A stretch of 64,000 nucleotides of DNA from Paractinoplanes durhamensis (GTDB lineage: Bacteria > Actinomycetota > Actinomycetes > Mycobacteriales > Micromonosporaceae). The notes below the pieces were generated by a model. That model made no database searches and had not been told where the DNA came from. It was given only the letters and a program-made list of their open reading frames with translations. Positions 8,458-16,235 of this stretch are shown here, one piece after another. Each line of letters begins with the position of its first letter. Positions within the stretch are counted from its first letter, which is position 1. A program made the position numbers and the translations under genes. The stretch covers positions 62,001-126,000 of the forward strand of contig NZ_BOML01000071.1 in NCBI RefSeq assembly GCF_016862175.1, read 5' to 3'.

Positions 8458-9282
8458 TCAGCCCTCGTGGACCCATCGGTCCACGAGGGCTTCGTGTGCC
8501 TCCAGGCGTTTCTGGGTCCGCTTCGGATCAGTACGGGCGATCGCGTCCAGCAGGCTGATCGCCAGCACCGTCACCGCCGCGTGCGAGTCGAAGACCAGGT
8601 CGGTGCCGACCGGCGCGACCAGCAGCACGTCGGCGTCCTGGGCGAACGGCACCAGCGCCGAATCGGTCACCACCACCGTCTTGAGTCCGAGCTGCCGGGC
8701 CAGGCGAAGGGCGCCGACGGTGGCCGCCGGGTAGCGCGGCATCACGAACACCAGCAGCGCGCAGCCTTTTTGCTGCCGCAGCTCGAGAACACTGTCATCC
8801 GCGGTGCTCGCATCGGTGCAGACGGCCACGGCGGGCAGCAGCCGCCGGGCGAAATATCCGAAATATTGGGCTAAGGCGGCCGAGGCTCGCAGCCCGAGCA
8901 CACCAATCGGCCCCCCGGCCAGCAGGCGCACCGCCTCCGGGAACCGGTCGCCGTCGAGGACCCGCTTCAGGCTGTCCAGGTTGATGATCTCCTGGTCGAC
9001 CGCGGACGACTCGTGCCGGCCCGGCCTCGGGGTCGCGCCGGCCCGGTCGGCCAGCACCGCATCCCGCAGCGCGGACCGGAACTCGGGGAAGCCGGCGAAG
9101 CCCAGCGCGGTGGCGAGCCGGGTGACGGTGGGCTGGCTGACCCCGGTCTGCTCGGCGATCTCGATCGTCGACTTGAACGCCACCTCGGGAAACATGCCGA
9201 GCATGCGCTGCACGATCTGACGCTGGGTCGGCGAGAGCCGGTGCTGTTGCGCCAGCGCGAGAAGCCAGTCCTCCGCGCCCAT
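8458..9282 (-). CDS. RpiR/MurR-family transcriptional regulator
   Basis: 274 residues. ATG at 9282 is chosen over upstream in-frame codons because GGAGGGA sits six bases before it. The N-terminal HTH_6 domain (about residues 5-80) includes KSTIEIAEQTGVSQPTVTRLATALGFAGFPEFR, diagnostic of RpiR. The C-terminal SIS sugar-isomerase-like domain (about 115-250) includes IGVLGLRASAALAQYFGYFARRL and VVVTDSALVPFA. Members sense phosphosugars or other small metabolites. It is divergent from the ornithine-cyclodeaminase-family gene at 9352 with 69 bp between, so it probably controls that operon and perhaps the transporter at 16.2 kb, which has similar TGAATA half-sites. Confidence 0.88.
   Translation of the reverse strand: MGAEDWLLALAQQHRLSPTQRQIVQRMLGMFPEVAFKSTIEIAEQTGVSQPTVTRLATALGFAGFPEFRSALRDAVLADRAGATPRPGRHESSAVDQEIINLDSLKRVLDGDRFPEAVRLLAGGPIGVLGLRASAALAQYFGYFARRLLPAVAVCTDASTADDSVLELRQQKGCALLVFVMPRYPAATVGALRLARQLGLKTVVVTDSALVPFAQDADVLLVAPVGTDLVFDSHAAVTVLAISLLDAIARTDPKRTQKRLEAHEALVDRWVHEG
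8461..8490. terminator. Hairpin between convergent lipoprotein and rpiR genes
   Basis: Perfect 13-bp stem GCCCTCGTGGACC / GGTCCACGAGGGC with a 4-base loop, starting 9 bases after the lipoprotein stop and lying inside the last codons of the opposing regulator gene. No T tract follows. Confidence 0.65.
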
Positions 9283-9351
9283 CCGGCTCCCTCCGCCAGC
9301 GCCTTCGCGAACCTGAATAACTTGAAACACCTAGGCTATAGGGTGCATGTC
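9283..9351. promoter_or_regulatory. Divergent promoter/operator between rpiR and the cyclodeaminase-family gene
   Basis: Contains CTGAATAACTTGAAAC (two TGAA half-sites typical of RpiR targets, about 9312-9328) and TAGGCTATAGG 10-20 bp before the ATG at 9352, which could be a -10 region. No ribosome-binding site precedes 9352, so a leaderless or very short leader is possible. Confidence 0.45.
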
Positions 9352-10356
9352 ATGATTCACCTTCGCTTCCTCTCCGGGGCGGACGTCGACGACCTGGCCA
9401 TCACCGACGCGGAGGTCATCGCCGCCGTCGAGTCGGTGGTCGGCGCCCACGGCCGCGGTGAGACGGTCTTCGAGCCGCGCACCCACCTGGTGCCGGACAA
9501 CGGGGGCGCGGGCCACTTCAACATCCTCCGTGGACACGTCTCCACGCTCGGCGAGCACGGCCTGAGCGGGGTGAAGGTGGTCGGCGACTTCGTCCCGAAC
9601 TACCTGCGCGGCCTGCCGAGCGAGCTGGCCCTGATGACGGTCTACGACCCGACCACCGGCGTACCCCTGGCAATCATGGACGCCACCCTGATCACCGAGG
9701 TCCGCACCGGCGCGATGACCGCGGTCGGCGCGAAATACCTGGCCCGCCCGGATGCGAAGGTCCTCGGCCACGTGGGCGCGCGCGGCACCGCCTTCGCCAA
9801 CGTGACCATGCTCGACAGCCTCTTCCCCCTGGCGGAGATCCGGGTGACGAGCCGCCGCCCCGAGTCCCGCGATGCCTTCGCGGCCCGCCTGCGCGAGGTG
9901 ACGACAACCCCGGTGCGAGCGGTGGCGACGGCCGACGAGGCCTACGACCAGGCCGACATCCTGGTCGAGGCCTCCCGCCTGGAAAAGCCAATCCCACTTT
10001 TGCGTACGGCGTCCGTGCGCCCCGGCGCATTCGTCGTCCCGTACGGCACGGTCAGCGCCGTGGAACTGGACCTGCTCGACGTGATGGACAAGGTGGTGGT
10101 CGACGACTGGCGCGAGTCCCGTTCCGGCCGCTTCGGCGCCCTGCGCGCCCACGTGGACACGGGCCGCCTGACCGAGGAAAGCCTTTACGCGGAGATCGGC
10201 GAGATCGTCAGCGGCGCCAAGCCCGGCCGCGAAACCCCCGATGAGCGCATCCTGTTCTGGCACCGCGGCCTGTCCATCCTCGACGTGGCCCTGGCCCACC
10301 TGATCCTGACCAGAGCCGAGGCCGCCGGCACCGGCACGATGCTCCGCTACCGATGA
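9352..10356 (+). CDS. Ornithine cyclodeaminase/mu-crystallin family protein
   Basis: 334 residues; ATG at 9352 starts MIHLRFLSGADV, where family members start (a GTG at 9343 is possible). Family hallmarks are the long first beta-domain, DATLITEVRTGAMTAVGAKYLARPDAKVLGHVGARGTAF (NAD(P)-binding Rossmann loop with G-x-G-A-R-G) and the Asp-containing VVVDDWRES. Members are ornithine cyclodeaminases, alanine dehydrogenases, ketimine reductases and N-substituted amino-acid dehydrogenases, so the reaction cannot be named. The next gene starts inside its stop (ATGA), which ties it to the lyase. It probably handles an imine or amino-acid intermediate of the same pathway. Confidence 0.85.
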   Translation: MIHLRFLSGADVDDLAITDAEVIAAVESVVGAHGRGETVFEPRTHLVPDNGGAGHFNILRGHVSTLGEHGLSGVKVVGDFVPNYLRGLPSELALMTVYDPTTGVPLAIMDATLITEVRTGAMTAVGAKYLARPDAKVLGHVGARGTAFANVTMLDSLFPLAEIRVTSRRPESRDAFAARLREVTTTPVRAVATADEAYDQADILVEASRLEKPIPLLRTASVRPGAFVVPYGTVSAVELDLLDVMDKVVVDDWRESRSGRFGALRAHVDTGRLTEESLYAEIGEIVSGAKPGRETPDERILFWHRGLSILDVALAHLILTRAEAAGTGTMLRYR

Positions 10357-12263
10357 TCCGGATCGACCGGCCCGAGCAGCTCGACCGGACGGTGATCGCC
10401 GGCCTGGCCCGTGGCGAGTGCCGGATCGCCCTGACCCCCGACCTGCTCGCCACCCTGGCCGTAAGCCGCCGCGCCACCCTCGACGATCTGGAGGGTGACC
10501 AGCCCGTCTACGGCGTCAACACCGGCATGGGGGCGATGGCCGGCATCCGGCTGGACACCGAGGCCCAGGCCCGCCAGCAGAACACCCTGATGATCGGCCG
10601 GTCGGTAGGCTCGGCCCCCTGGCTGACCCGGCCGCAGGCCCGCGCCCTGCTGGCCACCCGCCTGCGCACCCTGCTGCACCCGGCCGCCGGCGCTTCGCCG
10701 TCCCTGTGCCTGCACCTGGCCGCCCTGCTGGACGCCGACGTGATCCCGGCGATCCCCCTGCGCGGCGGCGCCGCCGGCGAGATCATCCCGCTGGCCCACA
10801 CCGGCGCCGTCCTGACCGGAATCGGCCAGGTCCTCGACAAGCACGGCGAGGCGGTCGACGCAGCCCCCGCACTGGCCGCCGCCGGCCTGTCCGCGCGCCC
10901 GTTCGAGGCGAAGGAGGGCGTCGCGTTCCTGGAGGGCGTCCCCGGCCTGACCGGCATGGCAGCACTCTTCGCCACCGAAACGCGCGGGTTGCTGGCACAG
11001 ATCATCGTCGCGACAGCAACCGCCCACGCGATAATCGGCGCAAGCCACGACCCGCTGCACCCCGCCCTGGCCGACAGCGCCGAGTTGCAAGAAGTCCTGA
11101 CGTCCCTACGCGCGTTGCTGACACCCCACCACCCACCCCACGCCGCCTCCGCGCACCCGATCTTGTCGAATCCCACACCGAGTCCGACCGAGACTCACCA
11201 AGATCGCGGAATGGCCGCCGCCCGCCAAAACGACGTAACCCCCACACACCTGATCTTGTCGAGTTCGGCACCAGATCGGACGGCAAGTCATCAAGATCGC
11301 CATCGGAGCGGGGGCCGCGGCGATGACGGGCTGCGAGAGGATGCCTCGCGGGAGTCGGGCGGGGCTGGGGGTGGGCGGGCTCTGCAGGCGCCGGTGTCGT
11401 TCCGGGTCACCGCGCCGGCCATCGCCGTGGCGCTGCGGGCGGTCGCCGACGTCGAGGCCGCCGCGGACCGGGCGCTGTCGGCGGTCACCGACTCCCCCGC
11501 GCACCTGGACGGGCGGTTCGTCGGCACCTTCGGCTTCGCCGGCACCGATCTCGCCGCCACGATCGGTGCCCTGACCACCGCCCTGATCCACCTCGCCGAG
11601 CTGGGCACGGCCCGGCTTCACCGGCTTCTCGACTCCACACTCACCGGCCTGCCGCGGCAGCTGTCCGACTCCCCCGGCCTGCACGCCGGGATGGTCACCG
11701 TGCACAAGCGAGCCGTCGGCGTGGCCCACCGGCTACGCCGCTTCGCCGCGCCGTCCCATGTCGGCGCGATGGAGACCTCGCTGGGCCAGGAGGACGTGCA
11801 GAGCTTCGGCTTCGAGGCAGCCGAGTGCCTCGGTGAAGCCGTGACCGGCCTGCGCGACGTGCTGGCCTGCGAACTCCTCGCCATCCACCAGGCCCGCCTG
11901 CTGGCCGCCACGCCGGATGGCCCGCGCCTCAGCCATCCCGAGGACCCAGTCGACAGCATGCCACCCAACTCCAGCGACGACGCGGCCAACCGCTTGGGCG
12001 ACGGAACACCCGACAACTACGCTGGCGGCACACCCGAGAGCGCGGCCGGCAGCTTCCGAGGCGGCGTGCCCCGCGGCGCGGCCGACAGCGCCGGCGGTGG
12101 ATCGGTGGGGCGTGGGCTGGGTGGGCTGAGCGGTGCAGCCTGGGGCGCACTTGATGAGGTCGCTGCGGTTCTTCCCGGTGGGAGTGGGGATCGGGCGTTC
12201 GGGCGGGATCTTGAGCGTGTTATTCGGCTGCTCGGGGCGGGCTGGTCGAGCCCCGGACGATGA
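10353..12263 (+). CDS. HAL/PAL-fold lyase with altered cofactor loop and in-frame repeat insertion
   Basis: 636 residues, against about 510 in histidine/phenylalanine ammonia-lyases. The fold is recognisable from VYGVNTGMG (Tyr53), RTLLHPAAGASP, IPLAHTGAVLTG, EAKEGVAFLEG and GQEDVQSFGFEAAE. The cofactor loop normally reads GSVGASGDL and its Ala-Ser-Gly forms MIO; here it is RGGAAGEII (residues 137-145), two residues shorter and with Ala in place of Ser, so MIO cannot form in the usual way. The Asn of the ALLNG motif is Glu194, and the Tyr of QDPYSLR is Val348. Residues about 259-343 are a low-complexity insertion built on two 47-bp palindromic repeats, and a second Gly/Ser-rich stretch lies near 525-600. 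It starts inside the upstream stop (ATGA) and overlaps the lacI 3' end by 44 bp. It may be a MIO-independent lyase of a betaine, or inactive. Confidence 0.8.
   Translation: MIRIDRPEQLDRTVIAGLARGECRIALTPDLLATLAVSRRATLDDLEGDQPVYGVNTGMGAMAGIRLDTEAQARQQNTLMIGRSVGSAPWLTRPQARALLATRLRTLLHPAAGASPSLCLHLAALLDADVIPAIPLRGGAAGEIIPLAHTGAVLTGIGQVLDKHGEAVDAAPALAAAGLSARPFEAKEGVAFLEGVPGLTGMAALFATETRGLLAQIIVATATAHAIIGASHDPLHPALADSAELQEVLTSLRALLTPHHPPHAASAHPILSNPTPSPTETHQDRGMAAARQNDVTPTHLILSSSAPDRTASHQDRHRSGGRGDDGLREDASRESGGAGGGRALQAPVSFRVTAPAIAVALRAVADVEAAADRALSAVTDSPAHLDGRFVGTFGFAGTDLAATIGALTTALIHLAELGTARLHRLLDSTLTGLPRQLSDSPGLHAGMVTVHKRAVGVAHRLRRFAAPSHVGAMETSLGQEDVQSFGFEAAECLGEAVTGLRDVLACELLAIHQARLLAATPDGPRLSHPEDPVDSMPPNSSDDAANRLGDGTPDNYAGGTPESAAGSFRGGVPRGAADSAGGGSVGRGLGGLSGAAWGALDEVAAVLPGGSGDRAFGRDLERVIRLLGAGWSSPGR
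11159..11205. repeat. 47-bp palindromic element, copy A, inside the lyase gene
   Basis: Begins GATCTTG and ends CAAGATC (7-bp inverted ends), lying in the coding insertion of the lyase. It is read as ILSNPTPSPTETHQD. The start-to-start distance to copy B is 93 bp, exactly 31 codons, so the frame is kept. Confidence 0.8.
11252..11298. repeat. 47-bp palindromic element, copy B, inside the lyase gene
   Basis: Same length and same GATCTTGTCGA start / CAAGATCGC end as copy A, with a diverged middle. It is read as ILSSSAPDRTASHQD in the same frame as copy A. Confidence 0.8.
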
Positions 12264-13212
12264 GGTCGGGGCGGAACGTCGGGACTCCGTCGATCGAGCC
12301 CTCCAGCTGGCTCACGGCGGCCTCGACGATCGCGTCCTCGTCCCACGCCATCGTGGTCAGGCCCGGGTCGACCAGGGCGGCCAGCTGGTGGTCGTCGTAG
12401 CCGACCACCGACAGGTCGTCCGGCAGGCGCAGGCCCACGTCGCGGGCGGCCCGGTAGACCGCGAACGCCAGCGAGTCGCTCAGGCAGAACACCGCGGTGG
12501 GCCGGGCCGGGCCGGCCAGCAGGGCGGCGGCCACCTCGACCGCCTCGGCGGTGGCGGCGGGCGCCGCGATCTCGACCAGGGTGACCCCGATCGTGGCGGC
12601 CACCGAAGCCGCCAGGACCTGGGCCGGGCGGCCGGGGGTGGACGGCAGGGCGGGGGCGAGCAGGCCGATCCGCTGATGGCCGAGGTCGGCCAGGTGGGCC
12701 AGGGCGGTCTGGACGCCGTAGCGGTTGTCGAAGAGGACGCTGCCGGAGCCGGGCCGGGCGGTCAGCGCGTCGCCGATCGCCACCACCGCGACCTCGGGGC
12801 CGAGCAGCCGCCAGTAGTCGGCGGTCGGGTCGACCGGCGAGACCAGGGCGCCGTCCACGCGCTGGGCGGCGAACTGCTCGACGATCAGCCGTTCCTGCTC
12901 GGGGTCGGCATCGGCGTCGGCGATGGTCGCGTAGCGGCCCTGCCGGCGCAGCGCCCGGGTGAGCAGCACCGAGAAGTCCTGCTGCCAGAGGTCGCGCAGC
13001 GAGCCACTCACGCCGACCGAACCGGTCCGCCCACTGGCCAGCGCCCGGGCGATCGGGTCGACGGTGTAGCCGAGCTCGCCGGCGAGCTCGCGGACCCGGG
13101 CGATGGTGGCCGCGGAACCGCGGATGCCGCGCAGCGCGTAGGAGGTGGCTGCCAGGGAGAGCCCGGCGGCGTCCGCCAGGTCCTGCAACGTGCGTCGCTT
13201 CTCCCCCGACAC
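12220..13212 (-). CDS. LacI-family transcriptional regulator
   Basis: 330 residues from a GTG at 13212 (VSGEKRRTLQDLADAAGLSLAATSYALRGI), which is the normal LacI N-terminus; codons further upstream would run through the operators. The HTH (about residues 9-30) is followed by the hinge DPIARALASGRTGSVGV and a PBP-I-like effector domain ending in PDDLSVVGYDDHQLAALVDPGLTTM, which is diagnostic. It is divergent from the amidohydrolase at 13322, with two perfect GAAGCGCTTC palindromes between them, so autoregulation and control of the amidohydrolase-cupin pair are likely. Its 3' end overlaps the lyase tail-to-tail by 44 bp. Confidence 0.93.
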   Translation of the reverse strand: MSGEKRRTLQDLADAAGLSLAATSYALRGIRGSAATIARVRELAGELGYTVDPIARALASGRTGSVGVSGSLRDLWQQDFSVLLTRALRRQGRYATIADADADPEQERLIVEQFAAQRVDGALVSPVDPTADYWRLLGPEVAVVAIGDALTARPGSGSVLFDNRYGVQTALAHLADLGHQRIGLLAPALPSTPGRPAQVLAASVAATIGVTLVEIAAPAATAEAVEVAAALLAGPARPTAVFCLSDSLAFAVYRAARDVGLRLPDDLSVVGYDDHQLAALVDPGLTTMAWDEDAIVEAAVSQLEGSIDGVPTFRPDLIVRGSTSPPRAAE

Positions 13213-13262
13213 CGGGCGAGAGTAACAGCCCAGAGCCTGAGAATGTCTTGCAGCCGTAACAC

Positions 13263-13300
13263 GGAAGCGCTTCACTCGATGCATCTTGTGAAGCGCTTCC
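13263..13300. promoter_or_regulatory. Twin LacI-type operators
   Basis: GGAAGCGCTTCA (13263-13274) and TGAAGCGCTTCC (13289-13300) each contain the perfect palindrome GAAGCGCTTC and are mirror images of each other, 26 bp centre to centre. They sit 22 bp before the amidohydrolase ATG and 51 bp before the lacI GTG. Confidence 0.9.
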
Positions 13301-13321
13301 GGGGTGATCGAGGGACTAGCC

Positions 13322-14206
13322 ATGACAGTCGACTGCCACCAGCACCTGTGGCCGCCGCGCTTCCTCGATGCCCTGCGCCGCCGGTCCGAGTTCCCGTTCA
13401 TGCGCGGCTGGACGCTGTTCCTGCCCGGCGAGCCGCCCTACGAGGTGGACCCGGCGGCGCACGACCTGGCCGTCCGCAAGAGGGACGACGCCGACCTGGT
13501 GCTGCTGTCGCTGTCCAGCCCGCTGGGCATCGAGCACCTGCCCGGGCCGGAGGGTGCCGAGCTGATCGACGTGTGGCACGAGAGCGCGCTCGAGCTCGGC
13601 GCGAAGTTCCAGGTGTGGGCCGCCGCCTCGGTCGCCGGCCTCGACCCGGACGGCCTGGCCAAGGTGCTGCGCGAGGAGCGCATCGCCGGCCTGCAACTGC
13701 CCGCGACCGCCCTGACCGAGCCGGCCGCGATCGCCCGGCTGCGCCCCCTGCTCGACGAGGCCGAGCGCGCCGGCAAACCCGTACTCATCCATCCCGGCCC
13801 CGCTCCGGCCTGCGACCCGGGACTTCCTGGATGGTGGCCCGCAATGGTCCCGTACGTTTCGCAGCTTCATCAATCCTGGCTGGCCTGGCATGTCGCCGGC
13901 CGGCGGCAGCATCCGCGGCTGCGGATCGCCTTCGTCGCGCTCGCCGGCCTCGCCCCGCTGCACCACGAACGGCTCGGCGCCCGCGGCGGCGCCCTCGGCC
14001 CGCTGGATCCGAATGTCTTCTACGAGACCTCGTCCTACGGCACCCGGGCGATCGACGCGCTGGTCCGGGTGGTCGGCGTCGATCCGCTGGTGCACGGCTC
14101 CGACCGGCCGTATGCGGTGTCCACCGACCCGGAGCTCGGTCCGGCCTTCACGCACGCCCTGTTCACCGCCAACCCCCGGCGCCTGCTGACTGGAGATGCC
14201 CGATGA
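13322..14206 (+). CDS. Amidohydrolase-2 family metal-dependent hydrolase
   Basis: 294 residues. ATG at 13322 is preferred to an upstream GTG because GAGGGA lies seven bases before it and the protein then starts MTVDCHQHLW. The metal-binding HxH (His6, His8) starts the TIM barrel; VLIHPGP (first-shell His), a later FVALAGLAPLHHERL with His, and HGSDRPY (catalytic Asp) complete the amidohydrolase-2 pattern shared with ACMSD, gallate/resorcylate decarboxylases and lactonases. It may hydrolyse or decarboxylate a pathway intermediate. It is first in a two-gene unit under the LacI operators, and its stop overlaps the next start (ATGA). Confidence 0.87.
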   Translation: MTVDCHQHLWPPRFLDALRRRSEFPFMRGWTLFLPGEPPYEVDPAAHDLAVRKRDDADLVLLSLSSPLGIEHLPGPEGAELIDVWHESALELGAKFQVWAAASVAGLDPDGLAKVLREERIAGLQLPATALTEPAAIARLRPLLDEAERAGKPVLIHPGPAPACDPGLPGWWPAMVPYVSQLHQSWLAWHVAGRRQHPRLRIAFVALAGLAPLHHERLGARGGALGPLDPNVFYETSSYGTRAIDALVRVVGVDPLVHGSDRPYAVSTDPELGPAFTHALFTANPRRLLTGDAR

Positions 14207-14703
14207 CGACGACGGTCGCGCTGCCCGCTCTGCCCGGGCGTGTGTTGCGCATCCCCGAGCTGCGGCGCTATGTGACCGAGGTGGCCGGGCGCCCGGAGCT
14301 GTGGGAGCCGCTGGTCCGGCACGACACCGGCGGCCGGCACTACGCGTCGCTCTACCGCGACGGCGACATCGACGTGTGGGTGCTCTGCTGGAACCTGCAG
14401 GACGACACCGGCTGGCACGACCACGACATCTCGTCCGGCGCGGTCGCGGTGACCCGCGGCGCGGTCTCCGAGGCGACCCCGCGGATGGGCGGCACGCCGG
14501 TGACCAGGGTGGTCCGGGCGGGCCGCACCTTCGGCTTCGGGCCCGACCACATCCACCGGATGGCCGGCGCGGTCGACGGCTCGGTCTCGATCCACGCGTA
14601 TTCGCCGCCGCTGTGGCGCATGGGGCAATACTCGATCACCCCGAGCGGGGTGCTGCGCCGCCGCGCGGTCAGCTACGCCGAGGAGCTACGGCCGCTCGAC
14701 TAA
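14203..14703 (+). CDS. Cysteine-dioxygenase-like cupin (thiol dioxygenase family)
   Basis: 166 residues from ATG at 14203, with GGAG seven bases upstream. The small single-domain cupin has WHDHD (His72, His74) and PDHIHRM (His116/118), matching the three-His iron site of cysteine and 3-mercaptopropionate dioxygenases, and ends with IHAYSPPLWRMGQY, which is typical of that family. Such enzymes oxidise a thiol to a sulfinate with O2. Its presence among lyase and transporter genes hints that the catabolised compound contains sulfur, but the substrate is not shown by the sequence. The last 18 bp overlap the oppositely oriented lyase. Confidence 0.82.
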   Translation: MTTTVALPALPGRVLRIPELRRYVTEVAGRPELWEPLVRHDTGGRHYASLYRDGDIDVWVLCWNLQDDTGWHDHDISSGAVAVTRGAVSEATPRMGGTPVTRVVRAGRTFGFGPDHIHRMAGAVDGSVSIHAYSPPLWRMGQYSITPSGVLRRRAVSYAEELRPLD

Positions 14704-16122
14704 CGCGGCCAACGCCGGCAGCAGATCGGCCGCCCGGGAAAGGTCGACGCCGAGCGGGCGGTCCTCCATGCCCGGGTCGAGGGCCTTGCCGACCAGGTCG
14801 AAGGCCTCCCGGGCGGTGCCGTCGACGAGCCGGCCCGGTGCCATCCGCAACGCCCGCACCGCCGCGACCAGCTCGGCCGCGAGCAGGGTCGGGGCGAGCT
14901 CGGTCATCCGGCGCAGCGAGCGGGCGCCCTGGGTGGCGAAGCTGGCGTGCTCCTCCAGGCCGAGCGAGATGGTCAGGGTGCCGGCCGCGACCGCCTGCAT
15001 GCCGACCCGGATCTCGGTGAGCAGGTCCTGCACGACGTACTCGCTGATCATCAGGCCGGAACTGCCGGTCGGGCCGTCGGCCAGGAAGGCCCGCAGACCG
15101 GTGAGGTCAGGGCGCATCAACAGGCCGAGCCGGGCCGACGAGAGCGACAGCACCGGCAGGAACGCGTTACGCACGGCGTCGAGGTGGGACGCCAGGGTGG
15201 CCGTGTGGAACTGCCCGTGGTGGTGCACGCCATGGGCGGTGACCAGCGGGTTCTCCACCGCGGCGTTCAGCTCGTCGGTGAGCACCTCGCGCAGCTCGCG
15301 GGCGGTGTGCAGGGCGGGCGCGGTCACCTGCGGCAGCACCCGGAGCCCGAACGGGTCCTGGATGCGCACCGGCGCCGCGCAGCCGGCCACCATGGCCCGC
15401 AGGCTCGCCGCCACCTCGGCCTGACACGGATGGGCGCGGGCCCGGTGCACGGCCGCGCCGTACGCCTCCGGATTGCCCCGCAGGGCGAGGAAGCTCAGCG
15501 CCGCCACCACCGTCGAGGCCTGCAGCTGGGTGGCCACCCGGTCGAGGGCGAGCGCGGCGGTCGCCACGGTGACCGCGCTGGAACTGATCATCGGGAGCGC
15601 GTCGGTGGCGTCGATCGTGGTGACCGGGCCGGGGCCGTGCCGCCACGGGCGCTCCCCGGCGAGGGTGAGCCCGAGTTCGGCGAGCGCGGCCAGGTCACCG
15701 GTGCCGATCGCGCCCCACGAGTGCATGGTCGGCACCGCCCCCACGTACAGCGCCTGAGCGAGCGCCTCGGCCACCGGCCGGGAAATGCCCGACCCACCGG
15801 CCAGGATCTGATTGAGTCGGGTGGTCATCGCCGCCCGGGCGGTCTCGTCGTCGACCAGCGGCCCGATCGCGGCGCAGTGGCTGCGTAGCAGGCGCAGACC
15901 GTGCCCGCCGTCCTCGCCGGTCGCCTCGTGCCGGTTGGCGCCGACCCCGGTGTTGGCGCCGTAGACCGCCCCGGCGGCGAGGGCGCCGCGCAGCATCGCG
16001 TGCCGCTGCTCGACGAGGCCGAGGGCGGCCGGCTCGACGGTGACGCCGGCCCGGCCGGAGGCGACCGCCACCAGGTCCCCGATCGTCAGACTGTGGCCAT
16101 CGAGCCGGACTTTTACGTGCAT
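14686..16122 (-). CDS. HAL/PAL-fold lyase with Gly-Thr-Gly in place of the MIO triad
   Basis: 478 residues, ATG at 16122 with AGGTGA seven bases upstream. Aromatic amino-acid lyase fold: AVYGANTGVGANRHEA (catalytic-type Tyr54), TRLNQILAGGSGISRPV, IQDPFGLRVLPQVTAP, VENPLV and GLEEHASFATQGARSL. The cofactor region reads SWGAIGTGDLAALA, so the usual Ala-Ser-Gly is Gly140-Thr141-Gly142; the Asn of ALLNG is replaced in MISSSAV and the Tyr of QDPYSLR is Phe. The canonical MIO is therefore not expected. It is divergent from a betaine-type ABC transporter, which suggests elimination of a quaternary amine from an imported betaine. HAL, TAL or aminomutase activity is less likely given these changes. 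Confidence 0.85.
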   Translation of the reverse strand: MHVKVRLDGHSLTIGDLVAVASGRAGVTVEPAALGLVEQRHAMLRGALAAGAVYGANTGVGANRHEATGEDGGHGLRLLRSHCAAIGPLVDDETARAAMTTRLNQILAGGSGISRPVAEALAQALYVGAVPTMHSWGAIGTGDLAALAELGLTLAGERPWRHGPGPVTTIDATDALPMISSSAVTVATAALALDRVATQLQASTVVAALSFLALRGNPEAYGAAVHRARAHPCQAEVAASLRAMVAGCAAPVRIQDPFGLRVLPQVTAPALHTARELREVLTDELNAAVENPLVTAHGVHHHGQFHTATLASHLDAVRNAFLPVLSLSSARLGLLMRPDLTGLRAFLADGPTGSSGLMISEYVVQDLLTEIRVGMQAVAAGTLTISLGLEEHASFATQGARSLRRMTELAPTLLAAELVAAVRALRMAPGRLVDGTAREAFDLVGKALDPGMEDRPLGVDLSRAADLLPALAALVERP

Positions 16123-16168
16123 AACAGCGTCACCTAGTTTCAGGAGCGTAAAGGCTAGGCTCCACCGT

Positions 16169-16214
16169 TTGACATCCTATTCACTACCCCTGAAGTATGA
16201 ATAGCCATATTCAC
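16169..16214. promoter_or_regulatory. Promoter/operator region of the betaine-type transporter
   Basis: TTGACA (16169-16174) is followed by AAGTAT/TATGAA 18-21 bases later as a weak -10. A 7-bp inverted repeat CTATTCA (16177-16183) / TGAATAG (16198-16204) and a further TATTCAC (16208-16214) lie over it. The TGAATA half-sites resemble those near the rpiR gene at 9312. Confidence 0.5.
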
Positions 16215-16235
16215 CGCAGCCGTCCTGGGAGTGCC

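Noticed and set aside
10353..12263. Histidine ammonia-lyase (hutH)
   Set aside because: The MIO Ser is Ala, the loop is two residues short and other active-site residues differ; no hutU, hutI or hutG genes are nearby.
12133..14703. 856-codon plus-strand open frame
   Set aside because: Only its last 166 codons are the cupin gene. The earlier part is antisense to lacI and out of frame with the amidohydrolase, with Arg/Gly/Ala-rich shadow composition.
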